In this document: positions 35,877 through 43,295 of the stretch, piece by piece
Numbering within the stretch: position 1 is the stretch's first letter
How the letters are laid out: every line of letters starts with the position of its first letter
Assembly (NCBI GenBank): GCA_900544965.1
Contig: UQXE01000009.1
Span: 1 to 54,166 of the forward strand
Direction: 5' to 3'
Origin: an uncultured Eubacteriales bacterium
GTDB lineage: Bacteria; Bacillota; Clostridia; Christensenellales; CAG-138
DNA: 54,166 nt
Notes under the pieces: model-generated
The model's database searches: none
Seen by the model: only the letters and a program-made list of their open reading frames with translations
Told to the model about the DNA's origin: nothing
Translations under genes and position numbers: made by a program

Positions 35877-37202
35877 TCACCTCTTATTCGCCTGTGCGAT
35901 CCTTTCCTTATTGATTTTAAAAGTCTGGGTCAGATAACGTCTCGCCGGACATGCGTATGAACAGCATCCGCATAAAATACAGTCCATAATATTTGCGTTC
36001 TGGGCCCCCTTAAGGTCTCCGGCGTCACAGTATCTTCGTATCAAGTAAGGATTTAAGCCTACAGGACATGCGTTTACGCAACGGGCGCACCTAATGCACG
36101 GGCTTTCTTCAAGGAGTTCAGCTTCCCTGGGGTTGAGTACTACCACTCCGCCGGTGCCCTTTACTATAGAGATAGTATGGTCTGGAGCGCAGAAACCTGT
36201 CATCGCCCCTCCCATAATGATCTTGGCCGGCTCACCGTCGTAACCGTCACAGGCGCCTATAACGTCTTCAAGCATAGTTCCAATTCTAAGCCTCAGGTTT
36301 CCTGGATGCTTAACGTGCCCGGTTACCGTAGTAATCCTGTCAATCAGCGGCCTTCCATCAATTATGGCGTCGGCTATTGCAGCCGCCGTAGCCACATTTA
36401 ACACTACGACTCCTACGTCAATGGGAAGGCCACGCTGCGGCACTTCCTTTTTTGTTACCGTCTTTATAATTTGTTTTTCGCTTCCCTGGGGGTATTTGGT
36501 CTTTAAAACCTCTATTTCTATGCCTTCCCTGCCTCTCGCGGCCTCGCGAATGGCGATCACGGCATCGGGCTTGTTGTCTTCAATAGCTATTATTCCGCGC
36601 TTTACATCAAGGGCGCGCATTGCGCAACGAAGGCCGTCCACCACCTTTAACGGGAGTTCCAACATCAGCCTATGATCGGATGTTAAGTGTGTTTCACACT
36701 CGGCCCCATTTAATATAATGGTATCGCAACGCTTGCCTTCAGGAACAGTCAGCTTTACATGCGTAGGAAACGTCGCGCCGCCCAGGCCGCATATTCCAGC
36801 AGCCTTAATGGAAGGAACTATCAATGCCGGATCAACGGCCTCTACATTTCCGTAACCCTTTATTTCATCAGACCATGAGTCATTAAAATCGTTATTTATC
36901 ACCACGCAGGTTACTGCGCTGGAACCCAGCTGGATTCGAGGTTCCACGGCAACAACCTCGCCGGAAACGCTTGAATGCACGGGCAAGCCCAAAAATCCAA
37001 CGGGCTCCCCTATTACCTGTCCAAGCTTTACACGGTCGCCTTTGTTTACCAACGGAATGCTGGGAGCGCCCATATGCATTGCCATCGGTATCGCCACGGT
37101 GTCAGGAATAAAATCCCTTATCGCCTTATTGCTTGTAAGTGACTTTCCGGCCTTTTCAAGGTGAAGCGGATGCACGCCTCCCTTAAAGGAACGCTTTGGC
37201 AA
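35877..37202 (-). CDS. rnfC: Rnf complex subunit RnfC (NADH-side Fe-S flavoprotein)
   Basis: Soluble subunit that binds NADH/FMN and two 4Fe4S clusters and docks on the membrane pump. About 441 residues. FKGGVHPLHLEKAGKSL at the N-terminus, GLGGATFPTHVKL (Rossmann/NADH part), ILNGAECETHLTSDHRLML and the C-terminal cluster motifs CIRCARCVNACPVG and CILCGCCSYACP are clear. The start is a TTG at 37202 or 37205 behind AGGAAGG; no ATG fits. First gene of the rnfCDGEAB cluster, divergent from valS; a TATAAT lies at 37235-37240. Confidence 0.95.
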   Translation of the reverse strand: MPKRSFKGGVHPLHLEKAGKSLTSNKAIRDFIPDTVAIPMAMHMGAPSIPLVNKGDRVKLGQVIGEPVGFLGLPVHSSVSGEVVAVEPRIQLGSSAVTCVVINNDFNDSWSDEIKGYGNVEAVDPALIVPSIKAAGICGLGGATFPTHVKLTVPEGKRCDTIILNGAECETHLTSDHRLMLELPLKVVDGLRCAMRALDVKRGIIAIEDNKPDAVIAIREAARGREGIEIEVLKTKYPQGSEKQIIKTVTKKEVPQRGLPIDVGVVVLNVATAAAIADAIIDGRPLIDRITTVTGHVKHPGNLRLRIGTMLEDVIGACDGYDGEPAKIIMGGAMTGFCAPDHTISIVKGTGGVVVLNPREAELLEESPCIRCARCVNACPVGLNPYLIRRYCDAGDLKGAQNANIMDCILCGCCSYACPARRYLTQTFKINKERIAQANKR

Positions 37203-37336
37203 CAAAAACACCTTCCTTCTCAACAATTTTTATCATTATAACATAAATACTCCTTTTATACGTCAAACTCATCTCACAAATTTCATCAATTATACATAAA
37301 TAAATGGTATATGAGTAATCATATTCTTATTGATAC

Positions 37337-37365
37337 TTGACATATGCGTTTTACAGCGCTATTCT
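37337..37365 (+). promoter_or_regulatory. Promoter of the T-box/valS transcript
   Basis: TTGACA (37337-37342), 17-nt spacer, TATTCT (37360-37365). The predicted start of RNA is just before the T-box Stem I. Confidence 0.78.
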
Positions 37366-37374
37366 GTTTATGTA

Positions 37375-37620
37375 ATTTGACGATGAAAAAGAGGAGTACG
37401 CTCAAATCCTTCAAAAGAGAGACGGTCTCACCGGCTGAGAGGGCTGTCGGGCAGGTATGAGCGGAAGGTCGCTTTTGAGTCCCCGAATGCGATATGTAGT
37501 TTTCGGCGCATGCGCAGCGTTACGGCGTTTTGAGCGGGGCGCAGTTATTGCGCTCAACAAAGGTGGTACCACGGGTCGGTCCTCTCGTCCTTTGAGCGAG
37601 CAGGGCCGTTATTCTATATC
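37375..37620 (+). promoter_or_regulatory. T-box riboswitch, valine type
   Basis: Senses the charging level of tRNA-Val and lets valS be transcribed when tRNA is uncharged. Visible parts: Stem I with the AGTA bulge (AGTACGCTC near 37394) facing GCGGAAGGTC, where GTC at 37468-37470 is the likely valine specifier; the T-box motif AAGGTGGTACCACGG near 37560-37575; and the terminator stem GGTCCTCTCG with CGAGCAGGGCC close after. The paired antiterminator sequence overlaps the terminator as required. The order and the gene downstream agree. Confidence 0.93.
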
Positions 37621-37633
37621 GGAGGTGTTATGT

Positions 37634-40270
37634 ATGGCAATTGAAATGCCAAAAAGCTATGACCACAACAATGTGGAGGAACGTATCTATTCACAGTGGG
37701 AGGAAGAGGGCTACTTCCATGCCCGGGTAAATCATGAAAAACCACCCTATTGCATTGTGATCCCCCCTCCCAATATTACCGGCCAGCTCCATATGGGACA
37801 CGCCTTGGATGAGACCTATCAGGACATTCTTATACGCTATAAGCGCATGTCCGGATTCGAGGCTCTGTGGGTACCAGGTACCGACCACGCCTCTATTGCA
37901 ACGGAGGTTAAAATAGTTGAGAAACTGGCAAGGGACGGCTTTACGAAAAATGACATAGGCAGAGAAGGCTTTCTTGACAAAGCCTGGGAATGGAAGAAGG
38001 AATACGGCGGAAGGATAATCAACCAGCTTAAAAAGCTTGGTTCCTCCTGCGACTGGGAGCGCGAGCGCTTTACCATGGACCAGGGCTGCAGCAAGGCGGT
38101 TACAAAGGTTTTTGTAGATCTGTACAACGAGGGGCTGATTTATCGTGGAAACAGGATAATAAACTGGTGCCCGCATTGTAAAACAGCGCTGTCCGACGCT
38201 GAGGTTGAATATGAGGAGCAAGCAAGCAGCCTGTGGCACGTAAGATACGACGCTCCCGATAAAAGTTATTCGATAACATGCGCGACTACGCGTCCTGAAA
38301 CCATACTGGGCGACACGGGAATCGCCGTAAATCCTGGCGACGACCGTTACAGGCATCTTGTTGGAAAAACTGTAATAGTTCCTGTAATAGGCAGGGAAAT
38401 CCCGATTGTCGCCGACGAATACGTTGAGATGGATTTCGGAACAGGCGCAGTTAAGATTACTCCATCCCACGACCCGAACGATTTTGAGGTTGGCATGCGA
38501 ACAGGCCTTCCTGGAATGCTGGTGTTTACAGAGGATGGGCATATAAACGGCCTTGGCGGGAAATATGAGGGCCTTACAATTAAGGAGTGCAGGAAGCAAT
38601 TTGTATCGGACCTTGACCATGCGGGCGCGCTGGTACGGATTGAGCCATACACCCATAATGTAGGCGTATGTTATAGATGCCATGCTACGGTGGAACCGAT
38701 GGTTTCAAAACAGTGGTTTGTTTCTGTAAAGGAATTGGCACAGCCTGCGCTCGAAGCGGTTAAGGGCGGAGAGATTAAATTCGTTCCCGAGCGGTTCAGC
38801 AAAACTTACTACAACTGGATGGAGAACATTCGCGATTGGTGTATATCCAGGCAGCTTTGGTGGGGGCACCGCATTCCGGCATGGTATTGCGAGAGGTGCA
38901 GCACCCCCATAGTTCAAGAAGAAGCTCCACAGCGCTGTCCGGAGTGCGGCGGAAACGTACATCAGGATGAAGACGTTCTGGACACTTGGTTCTCATCGGG
39001 CCTGTGGCCGTTTTCAACGCTAGGATGGCCTGACAAGACGCCAGAACTGGAATATTTCTATCCAACTAATACCCTGGTAACAGGCTATGATATAATTTTC
39101 TTCTGGATTGCGAGGATGATCATGTTTGGAAAGCATATCATAGGGGAGCGCCCGTTTGATACGGTTTACGTTCACGGCATCATGAGGGACGAACAGGGGC
39201 GCAAGATGTCAAAATCGCTTGCCAACGGAATTGACCCGCTTGAAATAATACGGGATTATGGGGCCGATTCACTTAGATTCAGCCTTATAACCGGCACGGC
39301 TGCTGGAGGGGACATGCGCTTTCAGATAAAGAAGGTTGAGGCCGCACGCAACTTCTGCAATAAGGTTTATAACGCTACGCGTTTTGTAATAATGAATGCC
39401 GAGGATGAAGACATCGGTGAAATCGACGTATCCCTGCTAGACATTGCCGACAAATGGATACTGTGCAGGCTAAACTCGGTGATACGCGAGGTTACGGCCA
39501 GCATTGACTCTTTTGACCTGAACCTGGCGGCTCAAAAGATATACGATTTTATCTGGTCCGAATTCTGCGACTGGTATATTGAAATGGCAAAGCCAAGGCT
39601 TTATGGCGAAAACACGGATGAAAAGCGCAATGTGCTTGCAGTGCTTATACATGCTCTAGGTTCAAGCATGAAGCTTCTTCACCCCTTTATGCCGTTTATA
39701 ACCGAGGAATTGTATCAAAACCTTCCGAAGTCGGATGCCAGCATAATGATTTCAAGCTGGCCAAAAGCAAATCCGGCATTCGATTTTGTCGGGGACGCTT
39801 CGTCCGCTGAAGAAATTATGGAGCTTATACGCGCTATACGCAATACCCGTGTCGAAATGGATGTGCCGGCTTCAAGGCGTACGTCAATCGTGTTGGTAAC
39901 GCAAAAGAATAATTTGGATATTGCCAACAGCGCCTCGATATACTTCATGCGGCTGGCCTCAGCCCATGAGGTTAAGGTACAGCAGGATAAAACGGGCGTA
40001 CATGTAAATGCGGTAAGCGTTGTTTCGAAGTTCGCAACGGCGTATATTCCTCTGGATGAACTGATAGATGTATCCAAAGAAATCGAACGGATCAATAAGG
40101 AGATTAAGCGGGTCGGCGGCGAGGTTGCGCGCGCTGAAGGCAAGCTGAACAATCAGGGCTTTATGTCCAAGGCGCCTGAGAAAGTGGTTCATGAGGAGAG
40201 GGAAAAACTGGAGTCATATAAGAAACTTATGGATAAGCTCAAAATAAGGCTGGGAGAATTATCTAAATAA
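37634..40270 (+). CDS. valS: Valyl-tRNA synthetase
   Basis: Charges tRNA-Val. The 878-residue class I enzyme starts MAIEMPKSYDHNNVEERIYSQW. HIGH-type motif is PPPNITGQLHMGHALDETYQ, KMSKS motif is QGRKMSKSLANG; the editing domain with TTRPETILGDTGIAV and VVPVIGREIPIVAD is present, as is the tRNA-binding DALGSS-like region and a C-terminal coiled coil (SKEIERINKEIKRVGGEVARAEGKL). The ATG at 37634 follows GGAGG; an in-frame extension upstream runs through the T-box and is not real. Confidence 0.97.
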   Translation: MAIEMPKSYDHNNVEERIYSQWEEEGYFHARVNHEKPPYCIVIPPPNITGQLHMGHALDETYQDILIRYKRMSGFEALWVPGTDHASIATEVKIVEKLARDGFTKNDIGREGFLDKAWEWKKEYGGRIINQLKKLGSSCDWERERFTMDQGCSKAVTKVFVDLYNEGLIYRGNRIINWCPHCKTALSDAEVEYEEQASSLWHVRYDAPDKSYSITCATTRPETILGDTGIAVNPGDDRYRHLVGKTVIVPVIGREIPIVADEYVEMDFGTGAVKITPSHDPNDFEVGMRTGLPGMLVFTEDGHINGLGGKYEGLTIKECRKQFVSDLDHAGALVRIEPYTHNVGVCYRCHATVEPMVSKQWFVSVKELAQPALEAVKGGEIKFVPERFSKTYYNWMENIRDWCISRQLWWGHRIPAWYCERCSTPIVQEEAPQRCPECGGNVHQDEDVLDTWFSSGLWPFSTLGWPDKTPELEYFYPTNTLVTGYDIIFFWIARMIMFGKHIIGERPFDTVYVHGIMRDEQGRKMSKSLANGIDPLEIIRDYGADSLRFSLITGTAAGGDMRFQIKKVEAARNFCNKVYNATRFVIMNAEDEDIGEIDVSLLDIADKWILCRLNSVIREVTASIDSFDLNLAAQKIYDFIWSEFCDWYIEMAKPRLYGENTDEKRNVLAVLIHALGSSMKLLHPFMPFITEELYQNLPKSDASIMISSWPKANPAFDFVGDASSAEEIMELIRAIRNTRVEMDVPASRRTSIVLVTQKNNLDIANSASIYFMRLASAHEVKVQQDKTGVHVNAVSVVSKFATAYIPLDELIDVSKEIERINKEIKRVGGEVARAEGKLNNQGFMSKAPEKVVHEEREKLESYKKLMDKLKIRLGELSK

Positions 40271-40277
40271 GCTGGCC

Positions 40278-40516
40278 GGCGGGACTGTAACCCCGCCTCA
40301 GTGTGTCAAAAAAGCGGCTGAGCCACTTTTCGAGGTTACGGGTTTTGCCTCTCGCCCTTTGGGTTCCCGTGCGGTAAAACCCTCAAAGAACGAAAACATC
40401 ACGGTTTAGATCGAGCTCTGACGCGCATTGCGTCAGAGCTCGATCTAAAGTCAAGGGCTGCGGCCCTTGAAAATCCCAGAGTTTTTTGACAGCTTGACAG
40501 CGGGGCTGTAACCCGC
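40278..40516. repeat. MITE-like 188-bp element inside the duplicated valS terminator
   Basis: TGTCAAAAAA (40304-40313) and TTTTTTGACA (40482-40491) bracket 188 bp. Inside are a perfect 20-bp inverted repeat (40405-40424 with 40430-40449, 5-nt loop) and a 7-bp hairpin CAAGGGC/GCCCTTG (40453-40469). On both sides stand near-identical hairpins GCGGG-CTGTAACCC-GC (40278-40297 and 40500-40516). No frame longer than 60 residues. This looks like a non-autonomous inverted-repeat element that split or copied the valS terminator. The rest of 40517-40644 holds the glycosyltransferase promoter. Confidence 0.6.
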
Positions 40517-40577
40517 CTTTTCCTTTGTGAGATATACAAACGATAAGTTCGAATATTTTGTTTTAATTAAACTATTA

Positions 40578-40606
40578 TTGCGCACATATCGTCATAATGA
40601 TAGAAT
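40578..40606 (+). promoter_or_regulatory. Promoter of the glycosyltransferase-plsY pair
   Basis: TTGCGC (40578-40583), 17-nt spacer, TAGAAT (40601-40606), about 40 nt before the glycosyltransferase start. Confidence 0.5.
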
Positions 40607-40644
40607 GATATAGATTAAATTTAAGGGTGTGATCCTGAGAAAGT

Positions 40645-41760
40645 ATGAAAATCCTTGTGCTCACCACTAATACGGGCGGCGGACACAATTCCGCTGCCCG
40701 CGCTGTAATGGAAGCATTCAGACAGTTAGGCTGCTCTGTCTCCCTTGAGGATAGCCTCGCGCTTATAAACAGGCGTGCTTCTCATATAACCGAAGCGACA
40801 TATGTATCTATAGTACGCCATGTTCCAGGCGTATTTGGTTTTCTATATAAGGCGGGCAGGCTCATAAGCACACCTAAGCACAAGTCCGTAGTTTATTTAG
40901 CAAATACGATAGGCGTAAAAAAACTATATGATTATATACTTCAATATAATCCGGATGCAATAATTACCTCTCATTTGTTTTGCGCACATGAGCTTACCTA
41001 TATAAAACGAAACCTAGGTAGCTTGCCGTACACTGCGGGCATAATGACGGACTATACCTGCCAGCCATTTTGGGAGGATACGGAGCTTGACGAATATTTT
41101 ACTCCCCATGAGTCCCTTACATACCTTTTTGTAGCTCATGGCATTAGTCGGGACAAACTCAGGCCTTATGGTATTCCTGTAAGCCCCGAATGCTCTAAAC
41201 GATTGCCCCTTGGCGAAGCAAAGGCGAGATATGGTTATAACGGAAACGTTCCCCATGTCATGCTTATTGGCGGAAGCATGGGAGCGGGAAAGTTAGATGT
41301 CGTGGCCGATTCACTTATCAATTCGCTTAATGGCGTTCAGGTTACGGTAGTCTGCGGATCCAACCAAAAGCTATACGAGCGGTTACGGTACCGCTACAGA
41401 GGAAATTCCAATATATATATAAAAGGCTTGGTCTCACCGCTGTATCCTCTGATGGATACGGCCGACATTATACTTGCTAAGGCGGGCGGACTTACCTCCA
41501 CCGAAGTGATAACAAAATGTATTCCATATGTAGTAGTTAACCCGATAAATGGAGTTGAAACCGAAAACTCCGAGTATTTATCCAGCCATGGGCTTGCGCT
41601 TTATGCTGCTGACGTGGAAACCGCGGTTACTTACACAAAGCAGTTGCTACGTGATGAAAAGTTGAGGCGCGATATGATGGCGGCTCAACTTACGGGGGTT
41701 CAGCGCGATTCCGGAGTTAGAATAGCGCAATATGTGATTGGGCATTTAAGAAAAAGTTAG
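40645..41760 (+). CDS. Glycosyltransferase, diacylglycerol glucosyltransferase (UgtP/MGDG synthase) type
   Basis: A 371-residue GT28-family enzyme. The N-terminal half is the MGDG_synth domain (MKILVLTTNTGGGHNSAARA, ITSHLFCAHELTYI, GIMTDYTCQPFWEDTELDEYF); the C-terminal half binds the UDP-sugar (MLIGGSMGAGK, ADIILAKAGGLTSTEVI, NPINGVETENSEYL). It should transfer glucose or galactose to diacylglycerol on the cytoplasmic membrane. The ribosome site is weak. It is followed after 11 nt by PlsY, so the pair acts in membrane lipid synthesis. Confidence 0.9.
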   Translation: MKILVLTTNTGGGHNSAARAVMEAFRQLGCSVSLEDSLALINRRASHITEATYVSIVRHVPGVFGFLYKAGRLISTPKHKSVVYLANTIGVKKLYDYILQYNPDAIITSHLFCAHELTYIKRNLGSLPYTAGIMTDYTCQPFWEDTELDEYFTPHESLTYLFVAHGISRDKLRPYGIPVSPECSKRLPLGEAKARYGYNGNVPHVMLIGGSMGAGKLDVVADSLINSLNGVQVTVVCGSNQKLYERLRYRYRGNSNIYIKGLVSPLYPLMDTADIILAKAGGLTSTEVITKCIPYVVVNPINGVETENSEYLSSHGLALYAADVETAVTYTKQLLRDEKLRRDMMAAQLTGVQRDSGVRIAQYVIGHLRKS

Positions 41761-41771
41761 GAGGAAAACCG

Positions 41772-42380
41772 GTGTACGCAATCAATGTAATGCTTTGGGC
41801 TGCCGCAGGTTATCTTTCCGGCGGAGTACTGTTTTCCTACCTTATCCCTAAGGTATTATTTAATAAAGACGTCAGGGATTTTAATGAAGACAAAAATCCT
41901 GGCGCCGCCAATGCATTCAAAGCATGCGGTTTGCTGATCGGCCTGCTGTGCGTCGTGTTGGATGTTATTAAAGCCGCGGTTCCCGTAAAGCTGGCAATAA
42001 CTGTCGGAGGATTGGACGGTATGGCGCTGATACCTGCCGCTATAGCGCCGGTTCTTGGTCATGCCTTTCCCCCGTACTTTCGGTTTCATGGCGGAAAAGC
42101 GATAGCCGCTAGCTTTGGCTCAATGCTTGGACTGTTCCCCGATTATAAGGCTATAGTTTTGTGGGTTGCAGCAATATTGGTTATGCTTCCATTCCTTGGA
42201 CGCAACCACTCTAAACTGATTATTGCCAGTTCTTTTATCTGCAGTACTGCGTGCGTAGTATTATATTTTACGCAAATACATATATGGATAATAGCGGTTT
42301 CAATTACCGCAATTCTATGGTATAAACATCTTCCGGAGGTATCAAAGTCCAAGAGCGCGGCAAGGGCAAAATTATCCTAG
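41772..42380 (+). CDS. plsY: Glycerol-3-phosphate acyltransferase PlsY
   Basis: Uses acyl-phosphate to acylate sn-glycerol-3-phosphate, the first step of phospholipid synthesis. The 202-residue product has five or so membrane helices. Motifs: NKDVRDFNEDKNPGAANAFK, DVIKAAVPV and HAFPPYFRFHGGKAIAASFG; these match PlsY, though the usual GSGNxGxTN is here NPGAANAF, so the copy is divergent. GTG start with GGAGGAAAAC in front. Confidence 0.82.
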   Translation: MYAINVMLWAAAGYLSGGVLFSYLIPKVLFNKDVRDFNEDKNPGAANAFKACGLLIGLLCVVLDVIKAAVPVKLAITVGGLDGMALIPAAIAPVLGHAFPPYFRFHGGKAIAASFGSMLGLFPDYKAIVLWVAAILVMLPFLGRNHSKLIIASSFICSTACVVLYFTQIHIWIIAVSITAILWYKHLPEVSKSKSAARAKLS

Positions 42381-42529
42381 AGTATAGGCAAAGGCAACGC
42401 TATCGTGCATATTACCTGCGTTTACGCTTCCCCCCCAGCACATAGTTTTGCTGGTCACATGCCGTTTGCACGCTGTATGCAAAAATTTCCTGTTTTCACT
42501 CTCGTGAAACACGCTGTAAAGCTGTTCTT

Positions 42530-42699
42530 TCATATAAAAGCAGTACCCAGCAGAATTTTTCGCCCAGCTCCATCCCGCTCACCCCCTGCCACGAGGCCGA
42601 ACAGGGCGCAGGCAAAATTGAACGCTTCGATCTGATGCCGGTAAGGGGTGTCCCGGATCGGCATGGGCAGGATAGGCCGCCGCGCTCCGGTTAGAACAT
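42530..42699 (-). pseudogene. Truncated, frameshifted helicase-like fragment of a mobile element
   Basis: Reading the frame behind AAGGAGGGTGATCCCC, the ATG at 42699 meets a TAA at codon 3, but shifting by one base restores TGARRPILPMPIRDTPYRHQIEAFNFACALFG. That stretch resembles the start of SNF2/DEAD-type helicases of phages and conjugative elements (Q-motif like YRHQIEAFNFA). The helicase motifs themselves are absent. I read it as a broken gene remnant. From 42381 to 42529 no gene is seen; a small GTTTTCAC/GTGAAAC hairpin lies near 42493-42511. Confidence 0.45.
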
Positions 42700-42797
42700 G
42701 GGGATCACCCTCCTTTTTGCGTTTTTGCAACGCTCTATACACCCCTTTCCGCGTTGCCGCTGCCGACCCGGGGAGGCGTATATCGCCCGCGGGCCCG

Positions 42798-43064
42798 CTA
42801 TTGCACCAGCGCCGTCAGCCAAGGAGCCACCGGCCTCGCCAGCAGGCGGGCGTTCAGGTATGCCATTTCTAAGGTCAAACAGGTATTGCCGAGATAATAC
42901 CCATTCATCACCGTGAGGGTCATGGCAAGGTCGGGGACTTCCATATCGGTCAGGCAGATCGGCAGCAGGTACTGCACCCTCCCTTGGTAGCCCTGCGCCA
43001 CCGTTTTGCAGAATGAATCGAACATGCCGCACAAGCGTTTTTCTTTTTCAGAGGGAGCTGACAT
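42798..43064 (-). CDS. Small chimeric mobile-element protein (sigma-like start, DUF3825-like end)
   Basis: 88 residues with a good ribosome site (AAAGGAGGGAAATGCC). Residues 1-22 (MSAPSEKEKRLCGMFDSFCK) resemble the start of sigma-70-like HTH proteins of Clostridial conjugative elements. Residues 25-85 (GRVQYLLPICLTDMEVPDLA, then YYLGNTCLTLEMAYLNARLLARP) resemble the C-terminal part of DUF3825 proteins. This suggests a fusion by recombination of two element genes. Not confirmed by search. Translated, if at all, with the small frame upstream. Confidence 0.5.
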   Translation of the reverse strand: MSAPSEKEKRLCGMFDSFCKTVAQGYQGRVQYLLPICLTDMEVPDLAMTLTVMNGYYLGNTCLTLEMAYLNARLLARPVAPWLTALVQ

Positions 43065-43088
43065 GGCATTTCCCTCCTTTATGCAGAT

Positions 43089-43205
43089 TTAAGCCGGCCT
43101 GGTCTTTTTCGCCTCCTCGTATAACCAGAACACATCTCGCATCAGCAAACCGGAAAGTTTTATAAAAGTTTTTTTGAGAATTTTTCTGTTTATCGCTTCT
43201 AACAT
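43089..43205 (-). CDS. Small hypothetical protein (38 aa) of the mobile-element region
   Basis: A short frame MLEAINRKILKKTFIKLSGL...WLYEEAKKTRPA just upstream of the chimeric gene (24 nt). An AAGGGAGG site upstream is better placed for a nearby ATG whose frame stops after five codons and which a one-base shift would join to this frame, so it may itself be a frameshifted gene. No function known. Confidence 0.35.
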   Translation of the reverse strand: MLEAINRKILKKTFIKLSGLLMRDVFWLYEEAKKTRPA

Positions 43206-43244
43206 AAATTGCGCATCAGACAGCCTCCCTTCTTATCGAGGACA

Positions 43245-43274
43245 AAGCGGCGACTTGCCTTGAAGCCGCCGCTT
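43245..43274 (-). terminator. Terminator of the lipoprotein-ABC operon
   Basis: A perfect 8-bp GC-rich stem AAGCGGCG/CGCCGCTT (43245-43252 with 43267-43274) just downstream of the permease stop. A smaller GCCCA/TGGGC hairpin precedes it. Confidence 0.65.
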
Positions 43275-43295
43275 GTTAGCTGGCCCATGTCTGGG

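Noticed and set aside
37457..37633. In-frame upstream extension of valS
   Set aside because: It runs through the T-box and terminator stems, has no ribosome site, and the extra 59 residues have no likeness to ValRS; the ATG at 37634 has GGAGG.
42691..43032. 113-codon frame overlapping the chimeric sigma/DUF3825-like gene
   Set aside because: It is an alternative frame of the same DNA without ribosome site or family likeness.
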